Shown: one piece after another, positions 1 to 10,120 of the stretch | How the letters are laid out: each line of letters opens with the position of its first letter | Position numbering within the stretch: position 1 is the first letter of the stretch | Position numbers and translations under genes: made by a program | Notes under the pieces: model-generated | Seen by the model: the letters and a program-made list of their open reading frames with translations, nothing else | The model's database searches: none | Told to the model about the DNA's origin: nothing | Origin: an uncultured Pelagibacteraceae bacterium | GTDB lineage: Bacteria > Pseudomonadota > Alphaproteobacteria > Pelagibacterales > Pelagibacteraceae | Assembly (NCBI GenBank): GCA_902594245.1 | Contig: CACJLM010000003.1 | Coordinates: forward strand, 1 to 45,815 | Length of the DNA stretch: 45,815 nucleotides | Direction of reading: 5' to 3'

Positions 1-284
1 GGACCAATAATTATTTTTACACCTAGGTTTTTTAATTCTATAGCAGACTGTAAGGTTTTATTTGGATTTGCACCTGAGTCCCTGGGGTAAATTTCTATTT
101 CATTATTTGCAATATCATCAAGAGCAAGTTTGGTGGATTTAATTAATAGTTCACCAAGCTGAAAGTTTTCACCAGACATAGGAACCAAAAGACCAATTTT
201 TATTTTTTCCCCTTCAGCTATAGCTAAAGACGATTTAATTAGGGAAAATATTATAATTATAAATATTTTAAAAATCTTAAACAT
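1..284 (-). CDS. Periplasmic-binding-protein-like / LpoA(LppC)-family protein, N-terminal part (runs off window start)
   Basis: Minus-strand translation MFKIFKIFIIIIFSLIKSSLAIAEGEKIKIGLLVPMSGENFQLGELLIKSTKLALDDIANNEIEIYPRDSGANPNKTLQSAIELKNLGVKIIIG: signal peptide plus 'IGLLVPMSG' periplasmic-binding fold; divergent to rsmI, the usual LpoA-rsmI arrangement. Absent from ORF track because truncated. Confidence 0.75.
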   Translation of the reverse strand, partial: MFKIFKIFIIIIFSLIKSSLAIAEGEKIKIGLLVPMSGENFQLGELLIKSTKLALDDIANNEIEIYPRDSGANPNKTLQSAIELKNLGVKIIIG

Positions 285-315
285 TTAATGATATTATATT
301 ATTTTAATAACAAAT

Positions 316-1176
316 ATGATCGTAAAATCTAAATCACTTAGCAAAGATATTAAAAAAGGTCTATATTTAGTATCTACACCTATAGGTAATTTAAAAGATA
401 TTACTTTAAGAGCAATCGAAACTCTTAAAAATTCAAATTATATCCTATGTGAAGATACTAGAGTTTCTCAAAATTTACTTAAAAAATATGAAATTAAAGT
501 AAAGTTAATTTCTAATCATAAATTTAATGAGAAAAAAAATTTGTCAAAAATAATTAAACTACTAAATGATGGAGCTATAATATCTTTAATATCAGATGCA
601 GGTACTCCAAGTATTTCTGATCCGGGAGCAGTATTAATTAAAGAATGTGTTAAGAATAATATAAATATAACACCGGTACCAGGTGCGTCAGCTGTCTCAA
701 CTGCAATATCTTTAAGTGGTTATTCAGAGAAATTTTTTTTCTATGGTTTTTTTCCAGAAAAAAAAAAAGAAATTTCTGAAAAATTTAAAGAATTGTCTAA
801 TTTAGATAGTTCTATAGTTTTTTTTATATCTTCAAAAAAATTAAATAAGTCTATACCAATTATTAAAAACTACTTTTATGGTAGAAAAATTCTTATATGC
901 AGAGAAATGTCAAAATTTTATGAAGAATTTTTAAGATTTGAGGTTGATGAATTAGAACATTTTGAAAGTGATCTCAAAGGTGAATTAACGATAGTTATTT
1001 CTCAAAAAAATGAGAAAAAGACTTCACAAGACTTAAGTGAATCAGATAAAAGAATAATAAGAAAAATGATTAATAAATTTAGTGTTAAAGAAATTATTAA
1101 TCTTATTAGGCGAAATAATAAGATTTCAAAAAAAATTATATATGATTTTTGTCTAAAAATAAAAAATGAAAATTAA
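316..1176 (+). CDS. rsmI: 16S rRNA (cytidine(1402)-2'-O)-methyltransferase
   Basis: LYLVSTPIGNLKDITLRAIETL, CEDTRVS, SDAGTPSISDPGAVLI, PVPGASAVSTAISLSGY motifs of the RsmI SAM-MTase family. Confidence 0.95.
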   Translation: MIVKSKSLSKDIKKGLYLVSTPIGNLKDITLRAIETLKNSNYILCEDTRVSQNLLKKYEIKVKLISNHKFNEKKNLSKIIKLLNDGAIISLISDAGTPSISDPGAVLIKECVKNNINITPVPGASAVSTAISLSGYSEKFFFYGFFPEKKKEISEKFKELSNLDSSIVFFISSKKLNKSIPIIKNYFYGRKILICREMSKFYEEFLRFEVDELEHFESDLKGELTIVISQKNEKKTSQDLSESDKRIIRKMINKFSVKEIINLIRRNNKISKKIIYDFCLKIKNEN

Positions 1177-1759
1177 ATTAATAATTGTATTCTTAACTGG
1201 ATTTATATTAGCTGGATGTGTGGGTGTATCCTCTACTGGAATTTTTGGAACAGGCGTTAGTGTAGCTACTGATCCTAGATCTTTAGGTACACAAATTGAT
1301 GATTCTATAATGCAAAAAAATTTGAGTGCTAGAATTTTGCTAATTGATAAAAATTATTTTTTAACTGTTAAGACAAAGGTAATTGATGGAAGAATATTTA
1401 TTACGGGAAAAGTTAATGATCCAGAGGAAAAATTAAGATTAACTAAATTAGCTTGGGAAACACAAGGAGTTCGATCAGTAAAAAATGATATAAAAATTAA
1501 AGAAGAATTTAATTTTAAACAGTCAGCTAAAGATTTGCTTATTACTTCACAATTAAGAACAGCCTTAGTTTTTAATGAAAATATTAAAGCAACAAATTAT
1601 CAAATTGATACATATAAAAAAAAAATTTACATTTATGGATTAGCTATTACTTCTGAGGAGAAAGATCTTGTTATTAAGGAAGCTAAAGAAATTTTAGATG
1701 TTGAGGACGTGATAGCAAGTATATTGTTAGTTGATGATCTTAGAATTCAAAAAAAATAA
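1166..1759 (+). CDS. BON-domain lipoprotein (OsmY/DolP-like)
   Basis: Lipobox LAGC near N-terminus; two BON-like repeats (VKTKVIDGRIFITGKVNDPEEKLRLTKLAWETQGVRSVKNDIKI). Overlaps rsmI by 11 nt. Confidence 0.8.
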   Translation: MKIKLIIVFLTGFILAGCVGVSSTGIFGTGVSVATDPRSLGTQIDDSIMQKNLSARILLIDKNYFLTVKTKVIDGRIFITGKVNDPEEKLRLTKLAWETQGVRSVKNDIKIKEEFNFKQSAKDLLITSQLRTALVFNENIKATNYQIDTYKKKIYIYGLAITSEEKDLVIKEAKEILDVEDVIASILLVDDLRIQKK

Positions 1760-1760
1760 A

Positions 1761-4043
1761 TTATTTATCGTATTTAATAACGTCAGCAGAATAAGCAGCT
1801 ATAGAAGCAAGGTTTAATATTTCAGAAGTGGAAGTTCTTAAAGGTGCGATTTCGATAGGTAAACCTAAACCAATTAATAAAGGTCCGATAACTTTTGCTC
1901 TACTCATTGACTTTATCATTTTGTATGAAATGGCAGCACTGTGTTGACTTGGCATGATCAAAACATTCGAGTTACCCACAATTTCAGAAAAAGGATATAG
2001 TTCTTTGTAAATTTCTTCTAATGCTACGTCAGGCTGCATTTCTCCGTCGAATTTAAAATCAACTTTGCTTCTCTTTAAAATTTCAACTGCATCACTCAAT
2101 CTTTTTGTTCTATCAGTTGCTGGTTGACCGAATGTCGAGTGTGATAGAAAAGCAATTTTTGGGTCTATACCAAAGAGCCTTACAACTCTTGCCGCAGATT
2201 TTGCCATCTCAGCTAACTGTTTTGCATCGGGATATTCTATTACTGAAGTATCACATATAAAAATAGTTTTACCTCTATTAACCACTAAGTTAAGACCAAA
2301 CATTATTTCGCCTGGTCTTGGATTAACTACTTGTGATATTTTTTCAAGAGAAGAGGAATATCTTCTTGTGTTTCCGGTAACCATTGCGTCTGCATCTTTA
2401 CAAGCAACCATACAAGATGCCCAAATTACTCTGTCATTTCTTATAAGTCTGTCGCAGTCCCATTCTAACATTCCTTTTTCTCTTTGAAGTTTTTTAAATA
2501 AATATTTTACATATCTGTCTCTTTTTTCAGTGTCTTTTGAATTTACTATTTCAATATCAAAGTTTTCATTGTAACCAATTTTTTTAATTTGATTTTTGAT
2601 CAACTCTTCTTTTCCAACTAAAATTGGAATTCCTAATTTTGAATTCTTAAAAGCTATTGCTGCTTTGAGCATATTTTCATCTTCACCATCAGCAAAAACT
2701 ACTTTCTTCTGTTTTTTCTTAATGTAGTTATTTACACCTTGCATGATCGTAACAGTCGGATCTAATCTTTGCTTAAGTTGATCTTTGTAAGCATCAAAAT
2801 TTTTAATGTTAATTCTTGCCTCTCCAGTATCCATAGCTGCTTTTGCAACAGCAGCTGGAATTACACTAATTAATCTTGGATCGAATGTTGATGGAATTAT
2901 ATATTCTTTTCCATAATGAGGTCTTTCACCTCCCATTGCAGCAACAACTTCGTCTGGTACATCTTCTTTCGCTAAATTTGCGATTGCATGTGCAGCAGCA
3001 ACTTTCATCTCTTCATTAATTGTTTTTGATCTCACATCCAAAGCACCTCTAAAAATATAGGGGAAGCCTATTAAATTGTTGACTTGATTTGGATAATCTG
3101 ATCTTCCAGTTGCTATAATTGCATCGTTTCTAACTTCTTCAATTTCCTCTGGAGTGATTTCTGGGTCTGGATTTGCACAAGCAAATATAATCGGATTCTT
3201 TGCCATTTTTTTGACCATGTCTTTTGTCAAGGCACCTTTAGCGGACAAACCTAAGAATACATCTGCATTTTTTATGGCATGGTCTAATGTTCTATCTTTA
3301 GTATCTATGGCATGGCTAGATTTCCACTGATTTAAATTATCTCTCCCTTTAAAAATTACTCCTGATCTGTCTACCATAGTTATATTTTTTTGAGGAACAC
3401 CGCTTTTTTTAAATAAATTCGCACAAGCCATTGCAGATGCTCCTGCTCCATTTACAACAATTCTTATTTTATCAATTTTTTTTTTACTAATATCCAGCGC
3501 GTTTATTAATGCTGCTGTTGTGATAATAGCTGTACCGTGCTGGTCATCATGAAAAACTGGTATATCTAAAATTTCTTTGAGCTTTTCCTCTATAATAAAA
3601 CAATCTGGAGCAGCAATATCTTCAAGATTTATTCCACCAAAACTTGGTGCAAAATTTTTAATACTATTAATTATTTCATCGGGATCAGCCGAGTCTATTT
3701 CAAGATCTATAGAATCAATATCTGCAAATCTTTTAAACAAAACAGCTTTACCCTCCATAACTGGTTTTGAAGCTAACGCACCCAAATTACCCATACCTAA
3801 AATTGCCGATCCATTACTTATAACGGCAACTAAATTTCCTTTGCTTGTATAATCAAAAGCAGCCTCTGGATTTTCACTAATAGCTCTTACAGGCGCAGCT
3901 ACACCTGGAGAATATGCCAAAGCAAGATCTCTTTTTGTGGTCATATTTTTAGATGAAGAAATTTCAATCTTGCCAGGTTTTTTGTGACTATGAAATTCTA
4001 ATGCTTCTTTATCAGTATAATGATCAACTTTTGTTTTTTTCAT
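1761..4043 (-). CDS. maeB: NADP-dependent malic enzyme (malic enzyme plus phosphotransacetylase-like C-terminal domain)
   Basis: YSPGVAAPV, VFHDDQHGTAIITTAAL, VVNGAGASAMACANL; C-terminal PTA-like domain; 760 aa. Confidence 0.95.
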   Translation of the reverse strand: MKKTKVDHYTDKEALEFHSHKKPGKIEISSSKNMTTKRDLALAYSPGVAAPVRAISENPEAAFDYTSKGNLVAVISNGSAILGMGNLGALASKPVMEGKAVLFKRFADIDSIDLEIDSADPDEIINSIKNFAPSFGGINLEDIAAPDCFIIEEKLKEILDIPVFHDDQHGTAIITTAALINALDISKKKIDKIRIVVNGAGASAMACANLFKKSGVPQKNITMVDRSGVIFKGRDNLNQWKSSHAIDTKDRTLDHAIKNADVFLGLSAKGALTKDMVKKMAKNPIIFACANPDPEITPEEIEEVRNDAIIATGRSDYPNQVNNLIGFPYIFRGALDVRSKTINEEMKVAAAHAIANLAKEDVPDEVVAAMGGERPHYGKEYIIPSTFDPRLISVIPAAVAKAAMDTGEARINIKNFDAYKDQLKQRLDPTVTIMQGVNNYIKKKQKKVVFADGEDENMLKAAIAFKNSKLGIPILVGKEELIKNQIKKIGYNENFDIEIVNSKDTEKRDRYVKYLFKKLQREKGMLEWDCDRLIRNDRVIWASCMVACKDADAMVTGNTRRYSSSLEKISQVVNPRPGEIMFGLNLVVNRGKTIFICDTSVIEYPDAKQLAEMAKSAARVVRLFGIDPKIAFLSHSTFGQPATDRTKRLSDAVEILKRSKVDFKFDGEMQPDVALEEIYKELYPFSEIVGNSNVLIMPSQHSAAISYKMIKSMSRAKVIGPLLIGLGLPIEIAPLRTSTSEILNLASIAAYSADVIKYDK

Positions 4044-4094
4044 TTTATATTAATTAGGTGTACAAATGGGGTAAAATTAAGACTAATATGATTT

Positions 4095-5624
4095 ATGAAT
4101 TTAATTAAGTCAACAGGGACTTTTGGATTTTATACTATAATCAGCAGAATACTTGGTTATTTAAGAGATATTTTAATTGCTATATTTCTTGGTACAAGTT
4201 TTATTGCTGACGCATTCTTTGTTGCATTTAGAATTCCAAATACTTTTAGAAGGTTATTTGCAGAAGGAACTTTTAATGCTGCATTTGTTCCTAGTTATAC
4301 ATCAGAGCTTTCCAAGGGAAAAGCAAAATCAAAAAAATTTGCAGATCAAATTTTAAATCTTTTATTTTTAGGGTTATTTTTTTTGGTATTGATAATAGAA
4401 ATTTTTATGCCAATCTTTGTAGGTTTAATTGCACCTGGTTTTATTGGAGATACAGAAAAATTAGATCTTGCAATATCTCTAACTAGAATAACTTTTCCAT
4501 TTTTAATGTTTGTGTGTATAGCATCCTTTTTTGCAGCAATCTTAAATTCACATAATAAATTTGCAGCGGCTTCAGCAGCACCGATCATTTTGAATTTAAT
4601 ATTAATAGGAGTATTATTTTTTGGAAAATATTTAGACGACCAAGTCGTTTATTATCTTTCATATGGAGTTTCTACAGCAGGATTTCTTCAAATAGTATTT
4701 TTATATAAATTTGTAAATAAGTTTTATTCTTTAAACCTTAATTTTAATTTTCAAATAACTAAGCCTGTTAAAATTTTTTTTAAAAAACTTTTACCTAGTA
4801 TTTTTTCATCAGGAGTAACGCAAATAAATATACTAGTTGGAACAATAATTGCGTCATTTCAAGCTAGTGCAGTCTCTTATCTTTACTACGCAGATAGAAT
4901 CTATCAAATAAACTTAGCCATAGCAGGGATAGCAATCGGAGTTGTTGTGCTGCCTCAATTATCAAAATATGTTCAAAGTAATAAGAAGAATAAAATTAAT
5001 TTAATACAAAACAAAGCTTTGGAATTGAGTATGTTTTTAAGCATACCCGCTACTATAGCTCTAATGATAGGTTCAAGTGAAATTGTTTCTGCTTTATTTG
5101 GTTACGGATCTTTTGATGAACTTTCAGTAAAAAATTCAGCTCAAGCACTTTATTTTTTCTCTCTTGGATTACCTGCATTTGCATTAATAAAAGTTTTTTC
5201 AAGTTTTTTCTTTGCTAATCATGATACTAAGACACCTTTTTACATATCTTTAATTTCTGTAATTTTGAACATAATTGTTAGTATTTATTATTTTAAGGAT
5301 ATTGGATTTATAATAATTCCAATAGCAACGTCTATTTCATCTTGGTTTAATTCTATAATTTTGTTTATATATTTAAGTAATAAAAAATTATTTTCGTTCA
5401 ATCAAATTTTTATAAAAAATTTTTTTAAAATTATCTTTGCATCAATTTTAATGGGCATTGTATTTAAATATCTTGTTACTTTTTTTAGTAATCAATTAGT
5501 TTATGATTATGAATTTAAATTATTTTACTTAGTTTTAGTTGTAATATCTGCTTTAATTTTATATTTGTTACTATCTTTTTTTATCAAAGCTTTTAATTCT
5601 AAAGATCTTAAATTAAAGTATTAA
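4095..5624 (+). CDS. murJ: Lipid II flippase MurJ (MviN)
   Basis: Multi-TM; TFGFYTIISRILGYLRDILIAIFLG, DAFFVAFRIPNTFRRLFAEGTFNAAFVP signature. Confidence 0.95.
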   Translation: MNLIKSTGTFGFYTIISRILGYLRDILIAIFLGTSFIADAFFVAFRIPNTFRRLFAEGTFNAAFVPSYTSELSKGKAKSKKFADQILNLLFLGLFFLVLIIEIFMPIFVGLIAPGFIGDTEKLDLAISLTRITFPFLMFVCIASFFAAILNSHNKFAAASAAPIILNLILIGVLFFGKYLDDQVVYYLSYGVSTAGFLQIVFLYKFVNKFYSLNLNFNFQITKPVKIFFKKLLPSIFSSGVTQINILVGTIIASFQASAVSYLYYADRIYQINLAIAGIAIGVVVLPQLSKYVQSNKKNKINLIQNKALELSMFLSIPATIALMIGSSEIVSALFGYGSFDELSVKNSAQALYFFSLGLPAFALIKVFSSFFFANHDTKTPFYISLISVILNIIVSIYYFKDIGFIIIPIATSISSWFNSIILFIYLSNKKLFSFNQIFIKNFFKIIFASILMGIVFKYLVTFFSNQLVYDYEFKLFYLVLVVISALILYLLLSFFIKAFNSKDLKLKY

Positions 5625-5625
5625 T

Positions 5626-6627
5626 ATGGGAAAAAAAATATTTTCAGGTGTACAACCCACAGGCAATCTTCATCTAGGTAATTATTTAGGAGCAATCAAA
5701 AATTTTGTAGAATTAAATAATGATAAAGAAAACGATTGTATATTTTGTGTAGTTGATCTTCACGCAATAACAGTAAAACAAAATCCTAAAGAGCTTAGAA
5801 ATAATATTCGTGAAACAGTAGCAACCTTTGTAGCAAGTGGAATAGACCCAAAAAAAAGTATTATATTTAACCAATCAAAGATAACTGCCCACTCCGAAGC
5901 AGCCTGGATATTAAGTTGTACAGCTAGGACCGGTTGGTTAAGTAGAATGACTCAATTTAAAGAAAAAGCAGGAAAGGATAAAGAAAAAGCTAGCGTAGGC
6001 TTGTATTCTTATCCAGTTTTAATGGCAGCAGATATTCTATTGTATGATTCAACTCATGTACCTGTAGGAGATGACCAAAAACAACATTTGGAACTTTGTA
6101 GAGATATTGCTCAAAAATTTAATAATGATTATGAGGTAGAAAATTTTTTTAAAGTTCCAGAACCATTAATACAAAAAGAATTTTCAAGAATAATGAGCCT
6201 TAAAGACGGTTTAAAAAAAATGAGCAAATCAGAATTATCAGATTTGAGCAGAATTAATTTAACAGATGATGCAGATCAAATAGTCAATAAGATTAAAAAA
6301 GCTAAAACTGATCCTTTACCAATGCCAGATCATAAGGATGAATTAAATCAAAGACCAGAGGCAAAAAATTTAATTGGAATTTATTCCAGTTTAACTGACA
6401 CAAAATTAGAAAATATAATAAATGAGTTTTCGGGAAAAAATTTTTCAGAATTTAAGGAAAAATTATCACAAGCACTGGTTGAGAAAATTTTGCCAATATC
6501 CAAAGAAATTAATAAGTTGTTATCAGATGAAAAATTTTTAGACACAATACTTTTAGATGGATACGAAAAAGCTAATAAAATTGCATCTAATAAGATAAAA
6601 AAAATTCATGAAATAATGGGTTTTTAA
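5626..6627 (+). CDS. trpS: Tryptophanyl-tRNA synthetase
   Basis: FSGVQPTGNLHLGNYLGAIKN (HIGH-like), KMSKS motif. Confidence 0.97.
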   Translation: MGKKIFSGVQPTGNLHLGNYLGAIKNFVELNNDKENDCIFCVVDLHAITVKQNPKELRNNIRETVATFVASGIDPKKSIIFNQSKITAHSEAAWILSCTARTGWLSRMTQFKEKAGKDKEKASVGLYSYPVLMAADILLYDSTHVPVGDDQKQHLELCRDIAQKFNNDYEVENFFKVPEPLIQKEFSRIMSLKDGLKKMSKSELSDLSRINLTDDADQIVNKIKKAKTDPLPMPDHKDELNQRPEAKNLIGIYSSLTDTKLENIINEFSGKNFSEFKEKLSQALVEKILPISKEINKLLSDEKFLDTILLDGYEKANKIASNKIKKIHEIMGF

Positions 6628-6680
6628 ATTATTTTTATTAATAAGTTTTATTTTTTTAATTTATTAACTATATATAAAAT

Positions 6681-7220
6681 ATGTTCATCCAAACAGAAAT
6701 TACACCAAACCCTAATTCACTTAAATTCTTGCCCGGAAAGGCTGTATCACCAAATGAGTCATTTGAGATTACACAAAAAAATGACACAAATAATGAATTG
6801 GTAAGAAATTTACTCTCAGTAAATGGTGTTGAGGGTATTTTTTTGGGAGGAGATTTCATTACAATTAATAAATATGATGATATTGAATGGGAGGAAATTA
6901 AACATATTGTAATATCTTTAATAAATGATTTTTATTCGTCAGGAAAAGAATGTGTTATCGAAAATAACTTAGAGGAAAGTTTTGAAAACTTAAAAGAAAT
7001 TGAAAAAAAAATAATTCAAATTTTAAATCAAAAAATTAGACCAGCAGTCGCAAAAGATGGTGGAGATATAAAGTTTAAAGAATTTAAGGACGGTGTAGTA
7101 AAAGTTCAATTACAGGGTAGCTGCTCAGGTTGTCCAAGTTCAACAATGACATTAAAACAAGGTGTTCAAAATCTCTTATGTCATTACATACCAGAAGTAA
7201 AACAAGTTGAGGCAATATAA
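6681..7220 (+). CDS. NifU-like Fe-S scaffold protein (Nfu family)
   Basis: N-terminal Nfu domain (MFIQTEITPNPNSLKFLPG) plus C-terminal NifU domain with GSCSGCPSSTMTLK. Confidence 0.93.
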   Translation: MFIQTEITPNPNSLKFLPGKAVSPNESFEITQKNDTNNELVRNLLSVNGVEGIFLGGDFITINKYDDIEWEEIKHIVISLINDFYSSGKECVIENNLEESFENLKEIEKKIIQILNQKIRPAVAKDGGDIKFKEFKDGVVKVQLQGSCSGCPSSTMTLKQGVQNLLCHYIPEVKQVEAI

Positions 7221-7223
7221 TTT

Positions 7224-8300
7224 ATGTATAAGAAAAGTTTTATTAGAAAAACAAAAATGCTTAAATATTTCGATCAAAAACAAATTGGATCTCTTCCAAG
7301 AATTTTTATTACATCGTTACTAGTTATTTTCTTTTTTTATTCAATGCCACTAATTATAGAATTTACAAATAATAAAAATAATGCATTTAAAAATAACTCA
7401 AAAGCTATATTAGCATATACATTAAACAATGGTTCAAATAATGATGAAAGTAATGATAAAATTTTAAATGAGAAAGATTTATTAGTTGATATTTTTAGTT
7501 TAAATGATTTAGAAACTGACACAGTTAGACTTAATGCGTCAACGATAAAACAACTTTTTGAGGATACAAATTATACACTTAATGATGTTAGAAAGACTAA
7601 ATTGGTGAAGCCGGTTGCTTTAACGCTATTACCGAATGAAATTAAGATGATTGAGAGCACAACTAAGAGAAAAGAATTTTTTATACAAATAGTTCTACCA
7701 CTTATTCTTAAAGAAAATAACAATATTAGGCTGGATAGAAAACGACTATTTAGCATTATAAACAAAAGCAATAATACAGATTTAGAAAAAAAATGGCTTG
7801 AAAAAAAATACAAACAATATGGTATTCCTTCAAAAGATTTATCAACTTTAAAAATTAGAATGGATGAAGTTCCAGTTTCATTAGCACTTGCTCAAGCTGC
7901 TAAAGAAACTGGGTGGGGAACATCTAGATTTGCTCAAGAAGGAAATGCATTATTTGGTCAATGGACTTGGTCAGGTGAAGGTTTGAAACCAAAAGATGCA
8001 GATGCAAGTCAGGGACATAAGGTTATGAAATTTAATGTTCTGCAAGCTTCTGTTAGAGCATATCAAAGAAATTTAAATACTCATTCAACGTATAAAGGTT
8101 TTAGGCAGGAGAGAGCCAAGTTAAGGGATCAAGGAAAAGATTTAGATAGTTTGATTCTTTCAAAATTTTTAGATCAATATGCAGAAACAGGAAATCAATA
8201 TGTTGAAGTTCTACAAAAAATTATCAAACAAAATAATCTTCAAGATTTTGACGATGCGAAATTACTACCATCTAGTATTGAACTTGAAAGCTTGATCTAA
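7224..8300 (+). CDS. Bax-like N-acetylglucosaminidase-domain protein
   Basis: N-terminal TM anchor; SLALAQAAKETGWGTSRFAQEGNALFGQWTW is typical of the glucosaminidase/Bax family. Confidence 0.88.
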   Translation: MYKKSFIRKTKMLKYFDQKQIGSLPRIFITSLLVIFFFYSMPLIIEFTNNKNNAFKNNSKAILAYTLNNGSNNDESNDKILNEKDLLVDIFSLNDLETDTVRLNASTIKQLFEDTNYTLNDVRKTKLVKPVALTLLPNEIKMIESTTKRKEFFIQIVLPLILKENNNIRLDRKRLFSIINKSNNTDLEKKWLEKKYKQYGIPSKDLSTLKIRMDEVPVSLALAQAAKETGWGTSRFAQEGNALFGQWTWSGEGLKPKDADASQGHKVMKFNVLQASVRAYQRNLNTHSTYKGFRQERAKLRDQGKDLDSLILSKFLDQYAETGNQYVEVLQKIIKQNNLQDFDDAKLLPSSIELESLI

Positions 8301-9358
8301 TTTTTTTGCACTGTAAATTGTGTGCCAAACCATCTCCATATGCCATTTTCGTTTAACGAACAATTTACCCTTCCTCTTCTTGGTATAAAAGGATCTTGAA
8401 ACTCTATTATTAAATTATTTTTATTAAACTTTAAGTTTGATTTTTTCCAATTTCCTCCATCATTAGAGTAACAATTGATATTATTGATATTTTTTTGTTC
8501 ATCAAAAAATTCAACAACAAGTTTTGGAGGATTACTTTTTGAATTTATTTTTTTTTGCTCAGGTTTAAGTGATTTATATTCTAAAGGATAATAGTTAATT
8601 AAAGATTTGAATCTTTTTAATTCACCATATTTTTCATTAATCGGAAACCTAGGTAATTCAAATTTGTCTTTATTAACATCTATTACTCCTGAGTGCTGAC
8701 CAAAAGCGATTTTAAAATTTTTTGAAATATAATTTTTCATAAAAAGTGAATATTCACCAAAAGGATATGAAAAAATAGGAGGTATATAACCTAATTTTTC
8801 TTGAAATATTTTTGATGCAGTTTCTATATCATTGATAAAGTCCTCTTCACTTACATCAATTAAGTAATCATGTGTATGAGAGTGGTGTCCAATGAATCCT
8901 ATTTCAGAATTTTCTATCTCTAAAATTTCGTCCCAAGTCATATAACCACTTTTGCCAATTGGTTTTGTAGAAACAAAAAGAATAAATGGAATTTTATTTT
9001 TCTTTAAATAAGGCCATGCTTCATTATAAAAAGATTTAAAACCATCATCGATTGTAATCAAAATTTTTTTATTTTTTTTAGGTTCCTCAAATTGACTAAT
9101 GAAAATTTTTGGATCATAAAATTCATAACCAAGTTCTTTGATGATTTTCATTTGTTCATCAAAAATATCCATTTTGATGTTTGTAGATGGGTATTTATTT
9201 TCATTAAACCGGTGATACATTATTGATAAAATTCCATTATCTTCCGAATAACGTTTGCTATTATTTTCTTGTGAATTAGAATTATCCAAGAATAAAAAAT
9301 GTATGATTAATAAACTTATAATTGATGCTGCAAAGAATAAAATTTTTTTTATGATCAT
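8297..9358 (-). CDS. Polysaccharide deacetylase family protein (exported)
   Basis: Signal peptide; ILITIDDGFKSFYNEAWPYLKKNKIPFILFVST, GHHSHTHDYL, FSYPFGEYS (NodB-domain motifs). Confidence 0.88.
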   Translation of the reverse strand: MIIKKILFFAASIISLLIIHFLFLDNSNSQENNSKRYSEDNGILSIMYHRFNENKYPSTNIKMDIFDEQMKIIKELGYEFYDPKIFISQFEEPKKNKKILITIDDGFKSFYNEAWPYLKKNKIPFILFVSTKPIGKSGYMTWDEILEIENSEIGFIGHHSHTHDYLIDVSEEDFINDIETASKIFQEKLGYIPPIFSYPFGEYSLFMKNYISKNFKIAFGQHSGVIDVNKDKFELPRFPINEKYGELKRFKSLINYYPLEYKSLKPEQKKINSKSNPPKLVVEFFDEQKNINNINCYSNDGGNWKKSNLKFNKNNLIIEFQDPFIPRRGRVNCSLNENGIWRWFGTQFTVQKN

Positions 9359-9692
9359 TAAAGACGATAATAAATATAAAATTACTCATGAAAACAACAA
9401 AAATAATTACGAAAGGTTAGCTTTATTAATTAATGATTTTTTAAGATCTCATAATTTAGATTTTAATAAGATTTCCGAAATTTACGTTAATGGAGGTCCT
9501 GGGAGTTTTGCTGGTATTAGAAATTCTTTATCTGTGGTAAAAGCTTTGCATTTAACAAAAAAAACTGAATATTATTGTTTCAGTTTTACTTATTTTGATG
9601 GTGAAAATGAGGTTAAATATGAGAATATACCCGATCTTTGCAAAAAATTTAAAGTTAAAAAAAATTTGATTAATCCTATTTATTTGAGTTAA
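9303..9692 (+). CDS. tsaB: tRNA threonylcarbamoyladenosine biosynthesis protein TsaB (short form)
   Basis: NGGPGSFAGIRNSLSVVKALHL matches the TsaB G-P-G-S-(F/Y)-T-G-(I/L)-R core; C-terminal NPIYLS. Track ORF starts at 9255, but the ATG at 9303 (MINKLIIDAAKNKIFF) fits the TsaB N-terminal strand. Confidence 0.82.
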   Translation: MINKLIIDAAKNKIFFMIIKDDNKYKITHENNKNNYERLALLINDFLRSHNLDFNKISEIYVNGGPGSFAGIRNSLSVVKALHLTKKTEYYCFSFTYFDGENEVKYENIPDLCKKFKVKKNLINPIYLS

Positions 9693-9700
9693 AATTACTT

Positions 9701-10120
9701 ATGTCAGAAACAATTGAACAAAAATGTTTATCAAAAGGTGTAAAACTTACCGATCAAAGAAAAATTATAGCTAAGGTTATGTCTGAGTCATCAGACCATC
9801 CTGATGTAGATGAACTTTACAAACGAGTATCAAAAATTGACCCTAAGATAAGCATTGCAACTGTTTATAGAACTGTAAAATTGTTCGAGGAATCAGGAAT
9901 ACTTACTAAACATGAATTTAAGGGCGGAAAAGCCAGATATGAGGAACTAAATGAGGGTCATCATGATCATCTAATTGATGTAAAAACTGGAGAAATTATA
10001 GAGTTTGTAGATGAAGAAATAGAAAAATTACAAAAAAAAGTTGCAGAAAAATATGGATATAAATTAGTTGATCACAAACTTGAATTATATGGTGTTAAAG
10101 TAAACTCAAAAGATGAGTAA
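9701..10120 (+). CDS. fur: Fur-family metal-dependent regulator (Fur/Mur type)
   Basis: LTDQRKIIAKVM, SIATVYRTVKLFEESGIL, HHDHLIDVKTGEIIEF. Confidence 0.88.
   Translation: MSETIEQKCLSKGVKLTDQRKIIAKVMSESSDHPDVDELYKRVSKIDPKISIATVYRTVKLFEESGILTKHEFKGGKARYEELNEGHHDHLIDVKTGEIIEFVDEEIEKLQKKVAEKYGYKLVDHKLELYGVKVNSKDE

Noticed and set aside
3577-3852. Plus-strand 91-aa ORF opposite maeB
   Set aside because: Antisense to a well-conserved maeB domain; no domain motif; typical shadow ORF.
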